Positions 48,301 through 57,056 are shown, counted from the stretch's first letter. The stretch is 64,000 nt of DNA from Pseudodesulfovibrio thermohalotolerans (GCF_021353295.2 NZ_CP120635.1:2559501-2623500); one strand, 5' to 3'. The notes: generated from the letters alone by a model not told the origin. Numbers and translations: made by a program.

Positions 48301-48442
48301 ATCTCCTTGAATAATCCTTACATCACTTGCACACTGAAAACCAGCCCCGGAAGCCGCGCCATCCATTGGTGCTGTTCTTTTTAGTTTTCAGGGTGTATAG
48401 ACGAGTTGTGGAGGATTCCTTTCCATCAATCAGGAGGAGAAT

Positions 48443-48685
48443 ATGTCATCGTTTACCGAATCAGATTTGCCCGTGGACGTGCATCATGGAGAAATGATCA
48501 CTCTCGGCGATGGGACCACGGTCAGGTTCGAATCCAACGGAGAGGCCAAGGACATCATGGTCAATGACGGGTTCGCCCCCGCCTGCACCCTCTTCCCCGG
48601 CAACGACTTCGTTGTGGAAACCAGTAACGGAAACTATAAAATCACCTGTGAATTCGGCGACGTAATGCACATCGAAAAGGTCTGA
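48443..48685 (+). CDS. Small acidic hypothetical protein, 80 aa
   Basis: ATG 48443 follows TCAGGAGGAGAAT, an excellent ribosome site. The 80-residue product is acidic and predicted mostly beta (MITLGDGTTVRFES, FVVETSNGNYKITCEFGD), without signal peptide or membrane segment. It carries two Cys (CTLFPG and TCEFG). I do not recognise a family. It is divergent from the sigma-54 activator gene and followed by a terminator-like hairpin, so it is a single-gene unit possibly controlled by that activator, though I found no -24/-12 site in the gap. Confidence 0.75.
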   Translation: MSSFTESDLPVDVHHGEMITLGDGTTVRFESNGEAKDIMVNDGFAPACTLFPGNDFVVETSNGNYKITCEFGDVMHIEKV

Positions 48686-48690
48686 TTTCC

Positions 48691-48730
48691 CGGCCGCGCC
48701 CGCCTTTGGACGCGGCCGCACTTTTCCTTC
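48691..48730 (+). terminator. Terminator-like hairpin after the 80-aa gene
   Basis: CGGCCGCG / CGCGGCCG (48691-48698, 48711-48718), followed by CACTTTTCCTT. Confidence 0.7.
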
Positions 48731-48868
48731 CCCGCCCGCGCGGGCGTTGATTTCCCGTCAATGCGGCTCCCAATTTCTAATGCCGATGACAGGAAATGCA
48801 TTGCCTGATATTTCTTCTCAAAACACGTAAAGTGCGACTGCGCGCCTCGTGAACAGGAGGATACGCCC

Positions 48869-49240
48869 ATGGCCAAGATACTGATTGCCGAAGACGACCG
48901 CATATCCCGCAAGCTCGCCGTAAAGATCGTCGAGGAACTCGGCCACACGGCTTTTGTCAGCCCGCACGGGAAACATGCCTACGAAACGCTCATGGCGGGC
49001 AACGACTTCGACTTGCTTCTGACCGACATCATGATGCCCGAGATGGACGGCCAGCAGCTCATCCAGACCCTGCGCGGCGACCAGCAGTTCAACGAACTGC
49101 CCATCGTCATCATGTCCGCCGTGGTCGGCATCAACGAAATTTCCAATCTGCTCAAACTCGGGGCCACGCTGTTCCTGGCCAAACCTCTCCAGCGGGAGGA
49201 GCTTCGAAACTACATCGGCCGCTGCCTCGGTTCCGCCTAG
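48869..49240 (+). CDS. Single-domain response regulator (CheY-like)
   Basis: A 123-residue stand-alone receiver. Acidic pair EDD near the start, phosphoacceptor in LLLTDIMMPEMDG, Ser in VIMSAV and the conserved Lys in FLAKPLQ are all intact, so it should be phosphorylatable. No output domain. CAGGAGGATACGCCC precedes ATG 48869. Its kinase is not encoded next to it; the hybrid kinase at 57057 is the only histidine kinase in the window. Confidence 0.92.
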   Translation: MAKILIAEDDRISRKLAVKIVEELGHTAFVSPHGKHAYETLMAGNDFDLLLTDIMMPEMDGQQLIQTLRGDQQFNELPIVIMSAVVGINEISNLLKLGATLFLAKPLQREELRNYIGRCLGSA

Positions 49241-49370
49241 CTCGGTCGGCTCCGTGATCCGCCGACGCAAACGGCCCGCCCCGCTTCCCTTCCCCGGCAA
49301 AAGCCGCTACACACTGCTGTACGCGGCTTGCGGCCGCGCCTTCCTCATAACGACAACCCACGGGAGCCAT

Positions 49371-49916
49371 ATGAAAAACCTGTTGCAAACCATTGTTCTC
49401 TGCGCCCTTCTGGTGCTGCTGGCCAGCCCAGCAGCCCAGGCCCAAGACCTGGAAAACACCCTCTACCTCGACCTCGATTCCGGCCGGGTGGTCATTGAGA
49501 TGCGCCCCGACCTGGCCCCCGCCCACGTGGCCCGGATAAAGGAACTGGCCCGCATGAAATTCTACGACGGCATCGTCTTTCACCGCGTCATCGACGGCTT
49601 CATGGCCCAGACCGGCGATCCCACCGGCACAGGCAGGGGCGGTTCGGGCAAGAACCTGGACGCCGAGTTCAGCAAGGCTCCGTTCAAGCGCGGCACGGTG
49701 GGCATGGCCCGCGCGGCCTCCCCGGACAGCGCCGACAGCCAGTTCTTCATCTGTTTCGCCCCGGCTCCCTTCCTCGACGGCCAGTACACCGTCTGGGGAC
49801 AGGTCGTATCGGGCATGGAGTTCGTCGACAAGATCAAGAAAGGCTCCGGCCAAAGCGGCATGGTCCGCAACCCCGACAAGATCGTCAGCCTCCGCGTGGC
49901 CGCCGACGTGAAGTGA
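49371..49916 (+). CDS. ppiA: Exported cyclophilin-type peptidyl-prolyl isomerase
   Basis: ATG 49371 after CGGGAGCCAT gives 181 residues with a signal peptide (MKNLLQTIVLCALLVLLASP, cut after AQA). The cyclophilin core follows: FYDGIVFHRVIDGFMAQTGDP with the catalytic Arg, GTVGMARAASPDSADSQFFI, and LDGQYTVWGQVVSGMEFVD. It assists folding of periplasmic proteins. An in-frame start further upstream adds a non-homologous Arg-rich tail and lacks a ribosome site. Confidence 0.93.
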   Translation: MKNLLQTIVLCALLVLLASPAAQAQDLENTLYLDLDSGRVVIEMRPDLAPAHVARIKELARMKFYDGIVFHRVIDGFMAQTGDPTGTGRGGSGKNLDAEFSKAPFKRGTVGMARAASPDSADSQFFICFAPAPFLDGQYTVWGQVVSGMEFVDKIKKGSGQSGMVRNPDKIVSLRVAADVK

Positions 49917-49975
49917 ACTCGCTCCACTCGCTTGCCGAACAGTTCCCGCCGCTCCCGGCGAAACGGCAAAAACAA

Positions 49976-50014
49976 GCCCCCGGCTCGATTACGAGCCGGG
50001 GGCCATCTTTTTTT
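49976..50014. terminator. Terminator after ppiA
   Basis: GCCCCCGGCTCG / CGAGCCGGGGGC (49976-49987, 49992-50003), loop ATTA, then a run of T at 50008-50014. It lies between convergent ppiA and the acyl-CoA synthetase gene. Confidence 0.93.
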
Positions 50015-50072
50015 GAAAAAACGCGAATGCGCCGAGATCGGACTTGGCCCGATCCGGATACGGGCGGCCGCG

Positions 50073-51932
50073 CTATTGGTCAGTGTAAAGGAACCGCTTG
50101 ATCTTCTGGGTGGGCGTCTTCTCGAAGGGCTCGATCTGCTCGACCACGCGTTTGAGCCTGGCAAAGGACGATACCTTGGAATTCACCTCGACGCGAATGT
50201 CTTCGAGGATTTTCTGCACCTTGGCGCGAACCTCGGATTCGATCATCTTGTTGACGCCGAACTGCTCGTCCAGGCTTTCGTAGTTGAGGTGAATACGGGC
50301 CATCAGCTTGCCGCCGGAATCGTAAACCAGAGACTCCTGGACTGAGTCGTTGGCGTTGATGATGGACTCGACCTCTTCGGGATAAATATTCTCGCCGCTG
50401 GGGCCGAGAATGACGTTCTTCAGCCGCCCTTTGAGATAGAGATAGCCGTCCTCAAACTTGCCGAGATCGCCGGTCTTGAGCCAGCCGTCCTCGGTGAAGG
50501 TCGCCTCGGTGTCCTTGGGGGCCTTGTAATACTCGCGCATGATGTTCGGCCCCCGGGCCAGGACCTCGCCCTCGCCCGTCTCGGGATCGGGATCGTCGAT
50601 CTTGAGCTCAACGCCGGGGATTGCCGGTCCGATGCCGCGATGCCGTTGCAGGGACGGATCGGTTCCGGCCAGCAGGGGCGACGCCTCGGTCATGCCGTAA
50701 CCCACGGCATAAGGAACCTTGGCGTCGGTCAGAAACTGCTCGACCTCGGGCGAAAGAGGTGCCCCGCCGATGCACAGGCAGCGAAGCTCGCCGCCAAAGG
50801 CGTCGATGAGCTTCTTTCCGGCCACCTGGGAAAGTTTGCGCCGGGTCAGGCCGATCTTCATCAGACCGCGAGCGACGCCGGTTCCGGTCAGCTTCTTCTT
50901 GATCCGGCTCTTGTAGATTTTCTCGATGATGAGCGGGACCACGTTCATCACCGTGGGCTTGACCGTCTGCATGGCGGGCAGGAGCGTTTTCGGGGTCGGC
51001 GGCTTTTGCAGGAAAAAGACCGAACTGCCGGAATGAAGAGGGATAATGAGGCCCACGCTGCACTCGTAGGTGTGGGCCATGGGCAGCACGGACAGAAAAC
51101 GGTCGGTTTCGAGGACCGGAATGGTTCTGACTCCGCCGATGCAGTTCTGCACGAGATTGCGGTGGGTCAGGACCACGCCTTTGGAATGGCCGGTGGTGCC
51201 GGAGGTATAGAGAATCGCGGCAATATGGTCTTCGGTCAGTTCAAAGGGCTTGCCGGTTTTCCTGTCGATGAACCGGCGGGCCGAGGCGCTGAACCAGTCA
51301 ACGGTCTCCTTGTAGGAGTCCGAGAACTTCTCCATGGTCTCCCTGGCCGTGTCGCTGAATCGGTTCACGCGCTCCCGTGCGGTCTCGGGCAGCTTGTCCC
51401 TTGCCGCTTCGCCCAGGTGCTCCAACTGCTCGCGGGCCGTTTCGGCGAACTGCTCAATGCGCTCGCCGGCGGCCTCCAGGGCCTCGACGTAGGTGGTCCG
51501 CTTGCCCTCCTCGTCCTCCATGGAAAAATCGTCCATTATCATGACGGTTTCGAGGTCGGGGATATTGTCGCCCTCGACCTTGTCCATGTATCGTCTGGAA
51601 GCGATGACCATCTTCGCCTCGGAGTGACGAAGGATGTGCTGAACGGCGCTGGGGTGGAATTCCTGCAGGATGGGAACCGCGATGACACCCATGGTGGTCG
51701 CTGCAAAATAACTGATGGCCCAGTTGGGCATATTCTCGCCGATGAGAGCGATCTTGTCCTCGGGCTTGATGCCGAGCCCGCGCAGCACGGTCTGCAGCTC
51801 GGCCACGCTCTTCCCGAACTGGGCATAGGTGAGGGCCTCACCGCCCACAAACCCGAGCGCGGTCCGGTCGGCATACAGCTCCACGGAACGGCTCAGCAAA
51901 TCCTTCAAGGTCATGTCGGTTGTCTCGGTCAC
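50073..51932 (-). CDS. AMP-forming long-chain acyl-CoA synthetase with 11-mer repeat insert
   Basis: The start is GTG 51932 after GGGGAGAGC, giving 619 residues. It activates fatty acids to acyl-CoA through an acyl-adenylate. Core motifs: P-loop YTSGTTGHSKG (about 242-252), GYGMTEASP, and WLKTGDLGKFEDGYLYLKGR. The family's N-terminal AMP-binding half is interrupted by a 74-residue insert (153-226) of seven 11-residue units with consensus [ED]TARExxExFS, an amphipathic helix pattern like that of lipid-surface proteins. It lies downstream of the azlCD-racemase genes with a 124-base gap. Confidence 0.92.
   Translation of the reverse strand: MTETTDMTLKDLLSRSVELYADRTALGFVGGEALTYAQFGKSVAELQTVLRGLGIKPEDKIALIGENMPNWAISYFAATTMGVIAVPILQEFHPSAVQHILRHSEAKMVIASRRYMDKVEGDNIPDLETVMIMDDFSMEDEEGKRTTYVEALEAAGERIEQFAETAREQLEHLGEAARDKLPETARERVNRFSDTARETMEKFSDSYKETVDWFSASARRFIDRKTGKPFELTEDHIAAILYTSGTTGHSKGVVLTHRNLVQNCIGGVRTIPVLETDRFLSVLPMAHTYECSVGLIIPLHSGSSVFFLQKPPTPKTLLPAMQTVKPTVMNVVPLIIEKIYKSRIKKKLTGTGVARGLMKIGLTRRKLSQVAGKKLIDAFGGELRCLCIGGAPLSPEVEQFLTDAKVPYAVGYGMTEASPLLAGTDPSLQRHRGIGPAIPGVELKIDDPDPETGEGEVLARGPNIMREYYKAPKDTEATFTEDGWLKTGDLGKFEDGYLYLKGRLKNVILGPSGENIYPEEVESIINANDSVQESLVYDSGGKLMARIHLNYESLDEQFGVNKMIESEVRAKVQKILEDIRVEVNSKVSSFARLKRVVEQIEPFEKTPTQKIKRFLYTDQ
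51255..51476 (-). repeat. Coding 11-residue tandem repeats inside the acyl-CoA synthetase
   Basis: Seven units encoded in register: EAAGERIEQFA, ETAREQLEHLG, EAARDKLP (truncated), ETARERVNRFS, DTARETMEKFS, DSYKETVDWFS, ASARRFIDRKT. Hydrophobic residues recur at positions 3, 7 and 10, giving one continuous nonpolar face of an 11/3 helix. Confidence 0.9.
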
Positions 51933-52056
51933 TCGCTCTCCCCTCTGAACTGACGACAAAAACGCCCCTCGCAGCGCGCCAACATGCCATATCACGTTAC
52001 GGGGCGGCGTCAAGCGCGGGATGTGGAAAGAACGGCGGACAGAGCCCGGAACGCAC

Positions 52057-52746
52057 TCAACCAAGCGCCAGATCCACCACCTTTTCGGCGTGAATGCGGC
52101 AGGTGTCCAGGGTAGGCACGTCGGTATCCTCCGGCCGGACGAGCAGGCCGATTTCCGTGCAGCCGAGGATGACCGCCTCGGCGCCTTGCCCGGCCAATTC
52201 CTCGATAATGCGCAAATACTCGGCGCGGGAGCCGTCCAGGAACTCGCCCCGGCACAGTTCGTCGAAGATGACCCGGTCCACAAGCTTCCGGTCCTCGGCT
52301 CCGGGGACAAGCACCTCGAAACCGTGCCGACGCAGACGGCCCGTGTAAAAATCGTCCTGCATGGTGAACACGGTCCCGAGCAGGGCCACCCGCGAGAAGC
52401 CGCGCGAGCGGGCGGCCTCGGCCGTGGCATCGGCGATATGGACCAGCGGCACATCCACGGCCGCCTCCACCTGCGGAGCCACCTTGTGCATGGTGTTGGT
52501 GCCGATGACCATAAGCTCGGCCCCGGCCAGCTCCAGAGTGCGAGCCTCCTTGCCCAGCCGTTCGCCGACCTGGTCCCACCCGCCCGCGAGCATCTGCTCG
52601 CGCAACGGGGCGAAATCCACGGAGTTCATGAGGATGCGGGCCGAATGCAGGCCGCCGAGGCGCGCCTTCACGGCCTCATTCATGACACGGTAATATTCCA
52701 GGGAGGATTCCCAGCTCATGCCGCCGATGAGTCCGATGGTCTTCAT
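52057..52746 (-). CDS. Aspartate/glutamate racemase-like protein (YgeA family) missing the first catalytic Cys
   Basis: A 229-residue protein closely following E. coli YgeA: MKTIGLIGGMSWESSLEYYR at the start, HIADATAEAARS, LLGTVFTMQDDFY and LGCTEIGLLV. Family racemases use two Cys as acid/base. The second is present (LGCTEI), but where YgeA has LCTNTMHK this protein reads IGTNTMHK, replacing the first Cys by Gly. It may therefore lack racemase activity or act in one direction only. ATG 52746 follows TAGGAGGGAATC, nine bases after azlD, so it is in the azl operon. Confidence 0.85.
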   Translation of the reverse strand: MKTIGLIGGMSWESSLEYYRVMNEAVKARLGGLHSARILMNSVDFAPLREQMLAGGWDQVGERLGKEARTLELAGAELMVIGTNTMHKVAPQVEAAVDVPLVHIADATAEAARSRGFSRVALLGTVFTMQDDFYTGRLRRHGFEVLVPGAEDRKLVDRVIFDELCRGEFLDGSRAEYLRIIEELAGQGAEAVILGCTEIGLLVRPEDTDVPTLDTCRIHAEKVVDLALG

Positions 52747-52755
52747 GATTCCCTC

Positions 52756-53082
52756 CTATCCGATAAACCAACGGCCCGCCGCCACCAGGGCCATGCCCAG
52801 GGCCACGGTGCCGAAAAAGGATCTGGTCCGCCACGCCAGGATAAAGGCTGGGACCGCCGCCCACAAAAAGTAGTTGTCGAACGAAACGTCCAGGCTGCCG
52901 TCCCTGAGAAGCAGAGCCGGGAAAAGCATGGACGAGAGCACGGCCGCCGGGACGTAGGAAAGCCAGCGGACCACCGGGCCGGGCAGAGTCCGCGAGGCCA
53001 GTACCACGAGCGGCACCATGCGCGGGATATACGTCACGGCCAGCATGGCGACGATGGTTACAAAGACTGTTTTCTGGTCCAT
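52756..53082 (-). CDS. azlD: AzlD-family branched-chain amino acid exporter subunit
   Basis: The 108-residue membrane protein has about four hydrophobic segments and the family stretch TYIPRMVPLVVL. ATG 53082 lies 25 bases inside the end of azlC, so the two are co-translated. AzlC/AzlD pairs export branched-chain or related amino acids. The racemase-like gene follows directly. Confidence 0.88.
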   Translation of the reverse strand: MDQKTVFVTIVAMLAVTYIPRMVPLVVLASRTLPGPVVRWLSYVPAAVLSSMLFPALLLRDGSLDVSFDNYFLWAAVPAFILAWRTRSFFGTVALGMALVAAGRWFIG

Positions 53083-53777
53083 GACTCCACTCCCGCTCCA
53101 AAGGTTGCGCCGATGATCGTGGCCAGGATGACCGACCACTGATCCGCCCCCGCCTTGTTCAAGAGAATGGCCAGCAGGCCGCTGAAACCGGCCACGAGGA
53201 CGTGCAGGCCATTCTTCATCTGCATGACCAGGAGCGCGATGAACATGGCGGGCAGCGCATAGTCGATGCCCAGCGGCTCCACACTCGGGATGGACGCCCC
53301 GGCAAAGAAGCCCACAAAGGACGCCAGTACCCAGGAGAGCTGGGCCAGCGCGTTGATGCCGAAGCAAATGGTCTTGTTCAGGTCGCCGCGCGCGAACCGC
53401 ATGGAGTGCACGGCGAAGGACTCGTCCGTGACCTCGTAGGCGAACAGGGCGAGTTCCCACTTGTTCCAGCTCCTGAGATTCGGGGCCAGCGACGCGCTCA
53501 TGAGCAGATGACGGAGGTTGACCACGAACGTGGTGGCGACGATGGACGCCGGGTTCAGCCCCGCGGCGAACATGCCCACGGCGATGAGCTGCGCGGACCC
53601 GGCATAGACCAGGACCGACATGAGCACGGTATTGAGCAGGGAAAGTCCGGCCTGCTGGGCCAGGACCCCGTACGCCGCGCCCACGGGCAGATAGCCCATG
53701 ACAATGGGAGCCACCTGTCTGGCGGCGGACAGCATGGGGGAGCCGGATGATTCGTCGGCAACGCCCGGAATGGTCAT
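53058..53777 (-). CDS. azlC: AzlC-family branched-chain amino acid exporter subunit
   Basis: A 240-residue permease; ATG 53777 follows ACGGAGACCTTTGTC, whereas earlier in-frame starts lack a ribosome site and would run into the operator. Motifs include GYLPVGAAYGVLAQQAGLS, VYAGSAQLIAVGMF and NLRHLLMSASLAP, all typical of AzlC. With AzlD it forms an amino acid efflux system. It is divergent from a MocR-type regulator gene that probably controls it. Confidence 0.92.
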   Translation of the reverse strand: MTIPGVADESSGSPMLSAARQVAPIVMGYLPVGAAYGVLAQQAGLSLLNTVLMSVLVYAGSAQLIAVGMFAAGLNPASIVATTFVVNLRHLLMSASLAPNLRSWNKWELALFAYEVTDESFAVHSMRFARGDLNKTICFGINALAQLSWVLASFVGFFAGASIPSVEPLGIDYALPAMFIALLVMQMKNGLHVLVAGFSGLLAILLNKAGADQWSVILATIIGATFGAGVESWTRKQSL

Positions 53778-53857
53778 GACAAAGGTCTCCGTAAACGGTT
53801 TTCGGGCCATCGCCCGGTTAAATCTGCTGTATCCACGCCTTGCAGTAAAGCGCAAAA

Positions 53858-53874
53858 TCTGTAACCAGTACAGA
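53858..53874. promoter_or_regulatory. Operator between azlC and the MocR regulator gene
   Basis: TCTGTA-ACCAG-TACAGA is a perfect 6-bp inverted repeat with a 5-base spacer, extended by a further CAG half (TACAG at 53875-53879). It sits in the 142-base divergent intergenic region, the usual place for MocR sites. Binding by the adjacent regulator is inferred. Confidence 0.6.
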
Positions 53875-53919
53875 TACAGTTCAAACAAAAACCATACAAA
53901 ACAGATTCAGGCGATCCCC

Positions 53920-55344
53920 ATGGAGACATACCGCTACCAGACCGTGGAAAAGAACGTCATGGCCATGATCGACGCCGGGGCCCTGGGGCTTGGCGACAAG
54001 CTGCCCTCCCTGCGGGGACTGAGCGCCAAGCTCGGCGTATCGGTGTCCACGGTCAACCAGGCCTATCTTGAACTGGAGCGCCAGGGGATCATCGAGGCCC
54101 GCCCCAGGTCGGGATTCTTCGTGCGCCGCACCGCCCAAAGGCTGCCGCGCACCGAGACCGCGCCCGCCCCCATGGAACGTCCCAGGCCGGTGACCCGCAT
54201 CGGGCTCATCCAGACCGTCCTGGAGTCCGTGGGTTCGGCCGACCGGGTGGCCCTGGACGTCATCGCGCCGGGGCCGCAGCGTCTGCCCCTGCGTGAACTC
54301 GGACGGATCACCGCGGCCATGGTCCGGGCCGAGCCGGAGCGGGCCATGGGATACGCGCCCATTCCCGGCGATTCGAAGCTCATCCGCCAGATCGCTTACA
54401 GGTCCATGGAGTTCGGCATCCCGGTCAAGCCGGACGAACCGATCATCACCGCCGGATGCATGGAGGCCCTGTACCTCTCCCTGCGGTCGGTCTGCCGCCG
54501 GGGCGACACTGTGCTCATTCAGTCGCCCACCTACTACTGTTTCCTGCAACTTCTCGAAACCCTGGGACTGCGCGCCATCGAAACGCCGTCGGACCCGGAA
54601 CGCGGAGTCCTGCCCGAAGACCTGGCCCGTGCCCTGAAGACCTTCGACATCGCGGCCTGCGTGCTCGCGCCCAACTTCAACAACCCGGATTCCAGCCTGA
54701 CCCCGGACGAGGCCAAGAAGGAAATCGTGGACATGCTCGCCAAGCGGAACATTCCGCTGGTGGAGGACGACGTGTATTCGGACCTGCATTTCGGCGCGAA
54801 ACGACCCGGCACCTTCAAGGAATTCGACACAAAGGGGCTGGTCCTGCTCTGCTCTTCCTTCTCCAAGACCATCGCCCCCGGCTACAGGGTGGGCTGGCTG
54901 CTTCCGGGCCGGTTCCGTCAAAAGACCCTGGAAATAAAGGCCACCACCAACGTCTCCAGTTCGGCCCCGGCCCAGATGGCCATCGCCGAATACCTCCGCC
55001 AGGGGCGCATGGAGCGGCATTTGAAAAAACTTCGCTCGGACCTGGAACGACAGATGGACGCCATGCAGCTCCACCTGGGCCGCCACTTCCCGGCCGGAAC
55101 AAGAGTGACCCACCCCGAAGGCGGCGCGGTCCTCTGGCTGGAACTGCCCAAATCCGTGGACTCGGTGGAGCTGTTCTTCCAGGCCAGGGCCGCCGGCGTG
55201 GGCATCGCGCCCGGCGCCATCTTCTCCACGCGGGACAAGTTCGCCAACTATATCCGACTGAGTTGCGGCTGCCCATGGACCGACGAACTGGAACAGGGGG
55301 TGCGCACCCTGGGAGGACTGGCCGGGGCCATGTGCCGGTCCTGA
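53920..55344 (+). CDS. MocR-type regulator: GntR wHTH fused to aminotransferase domain
   Basis: ATG 53920 gives 474 residues. Residues 1-70 form a GntR winged helix (LGLGDKLPSLRGLSAKLGVSVSTVNQAYLELERQG). The rest is a type I aminotransferase domain with the PLP-Lys segment LLCSSFSKTIAPGYRVGW and NFNNPDSSL. MocR proteins bind PLP or an amino-acid adduct to regulate adjacent genes. The divergent azlC-azlD-racemase unit and the palindrome at 53858 make amino acid stress or export the likely theme. A weak ribosome site precedes the start. Confidence 0.92.
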   Translation: METYRYQTVEKNVMAMIDAGALGLGDKLPSLRGLSAKLGVSVSTVNQAYLELERQGIIEARPRSGFFVRRTAQRLPRTETAPAPMERPRPVTRIGLIQTVLESVGSADRVALDVIAPGPQRLPLRELGRITAAMVRAEPERAMGYAPIPGDSKLIRQIAYRSMEFGIPVKPDEPIITAGCMEALYLSLRSVCRRGDTVLIQSPTYYCFLQLLETLGLRAIETPSDPERGVLPEDLARALKTFDIAACVLAPNFNNPDSSLTPDEAKKEIVDMLAKRNIPLVEDDVYSDLHFGAKRPGTFKEFDTKGLVLLCSSFSKTIAPGYRVGWLLPGRFRQKTLEIKATTNVSSSAPAQMAIAEYLRQGRMERHLKKLRSDLERQMDAMQLHLGRHFPAGTRVTHPEGGAVLWLELPKSVDSVELFFQARAAGVGIAPGAIFSTRDKFANYIRLSCGCPWTDELEQGVRTLGGLAGAMCRS

Positions 55345-55422
55345 TATGACCCGCCCGAAATTCCGGCTTTACCAGCCGGAAGTCCGAGCGTATTCTCGCG
55401 CTCCGAAGCCCGAGAGGAGACA

Positions 55423-56346
55423 ATGCGCCACACCGACCCCAAACAGAAAACCTACGGATTCCTCGCCGCCCTGGCCGCCTTTCTCGGCTGGGGGCTGCTT
55501 CCCGTGTACTGGAAGTCCCTCATCTCCGTGAATCCATTCGAGATTCTCTGTCACAGAGTGATCTGGTCGCTGGTCTTCATCGCCGTCATCCTGACCATTC
55601 GCAAAGGATGGTCCGAAACCCTCGTTCCGCTCAAGTCGCCGCGCGACCTCCTCATACTGGCGGCCAGCTCGCTGATGATCGGCGGCAACTGGCTGCTGTA
55701 CATATGGGCCGTGAACACCAACCATGTGCTGGACACCAGCCTTGGCTATTACATCAACCCGCTGGTCAACGTCCTGCTTGGCTTCATCTTCTTCCGCGAA
55801 CGCCTGCGCCCCCTGCAACTGGCGGCCATAGGGCTGGCCGCGCTGGGCGTGCTCAATTCCGTCATCAGCCATGGCGAGCTGCCGTGGATATCCCTGGTCC
55901 TGGCCGTAAGCTTCGGACTGTACGGCCTGCTCAGGAAGATCGCCTCCGTCGAGTCCCTGCCCGGCCTGTTCCTCGAAACCATGGTCCTCGGCCCCTTTGC
56001 CCTTGCCTACATTCTCTGGCTCCAGACCCACGGTGCGTCCGCCCTGTTCCACCAGGGCGTTCAAGTGGACCTGCTGCTCATCGGCGCGGGCGTGGTCACG
56101 GCCTCGCCGCTCATCGGCTTCGCCTTCGGCGCGCGGCGGCTGCAACTGACCACCCTCGGGCTGCTCCAATACCTGGCCCCGTCCATCGCGTTCCTGCTCG
56201 GCGTGTTCGTCTACAAGGAGCCGTTCACCACGAGCCACATGGTGACCTTCGCCCTGATCTGGTCCGGGCTGGCCGTCTACACGGCGGAGTCGGTGGCGGT
56301 CATGCGCGGCCATCGCCGCATGGTCAAATCCGGACACGCCGCCTAG
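55423..56346 (+). CDS. rarD: EamA-family transporter RarD
   Basis: A 307-residue membrane protein with ten hydrophobic segments. RarD-specific motifs include FLGWGLLPVYWKSL near the start, NWLLYIWAVNTNHVLDTSLGYYINPLVNVLLG, and LQYLAPSIAFLLGVFVYKE (each a continuous family block). RarD was first noted as a chloramphenicol-sensitivity protein; its true substrate is a metabolite still unclear. GAGAGGAGACA precedes ATG 55423, 78 bases after the MocR gene. Confidence 0.9.
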   Translation: MRHTDPKQKTYGFLAALAAFLGWGLLPVYWKSLISVNPFEILCHRVIWSLVFIAVILTIRKGWSETLVPLKSPRDLLILAASSLMIGGNWLLYIWAVNTNHVLDTSLGYYINPLVNVLLGFIFFRERLRPLQLAAIGLAALGVLNSVISHGELPWISLVLAVSFGLYGLLRKIASVESLPGLFLETMVLGPFALAYILWLQTHGASALFHQGVQVDLLLIGAGVVTASPLIGFAFGARRLQLTTLGLLQYLAPSIAFLLGVFVYKEPFTTSHMVTFALIWSGLAVYTAESVAVMRGHRRMVKSGHAA

Positions 56347-56633
56347 CCGTTCTCCCACCACACGGCACAAAGCAAAAGCCCGGCTCTCTCAAGGACTTGC
56401 CCATCGCGCCTCCTTGCGTTATGTGTCATATTATCGAAAGTTGTATCGACGCATTCCACGCCGCCCGGAAAGGATTGAATATCACAGTGAAACGGGCATC
56501 CGGCCGCTTGTATTGTCACTGAAACGACCAGCGGCATGTTCCGCTCCGCCTCGCCATGTCCGCACGCCGGACGACGCAAGCGGGAGGGCAGGACGGACCG
56601 CGCGGGACAGGAAAAAGACCAGAGGGAAACGAC

Positions 56634-57047
56634 GTGAACAACCGGCAAACGGCGACAAACGGGTTCGCCCCACAAAGGAGCATCCTTGTCGCCGAAGACT
56701 CGGAGAGCAACCAGATGCTGCTCTCGCTGTTCTTCAGCAACTCGGGCTATGCTCTCGACTTTGCCTGGAACGGACGCGAAGCCGTGGAACTCTTCAAAAG
56801 CGGTTCCTACGGCCTGGTGCTCATGGACATCTTCATGCCCATCATGGACGGGCTGGACGCCACCCGCGAAATCCGCCTCTTCGAACGGGAACAGGGCCGA
56901 CGCCCGGTGCCCATCGTGGCCGTGTCCGCCAACGCCTTCACCGAAGACCGCCAACGCTCGCTCAAAGCGGGCTGCACCGACTTCCTGGCCAAGCCAATCC
57001 ACAAGGCCCACCTGCTCGAATTCGTCGCCCGCACACTAGGGGGTTAA
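56634..57047 (+). CDS. Response regulator (single receiver) paired with a hybrid kinase
   Basis: GTG 56634 is preferred (AGAGGGAAACGAC upstream), giving 137 residues; an ATG at 56556 would add a low-complexity leader. The receiver is complete: AEDSESNQ acidic site, phosphoacceptor in LVLMDIFMPIMDG, VAVSANAF and the Lys in FLAKPIHK. It ends nine bases before the hybrid histidine kinase, so the two act in one phosphorelay. The 287-base gap upstream shows no feature I can name. Confidence 0.88.
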   Translation: MNNRQTATNGFAPQRSILVAEDSESNQMLLSLFFSNSGYALDFAWNGREAVELFKSGSYGLVLMDIFMPIMDGLDATREIRLFEREQGRRPVPIVAVSANAFTEDRQRSLKAGCTDFLAKPIHKAHLLEFVARTLGG

Positions 57048-57056
57048 GAATCGGCC

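Noticed and set aside
48301..48442. Possible sigma-54 promoter (TTGGTGCTGTTCTTTTTA) for the 80-aa gene
   Set aside because: It has a GG at the -24 position but no GC at -12 and deviates elsewhere, so it does not qualify.
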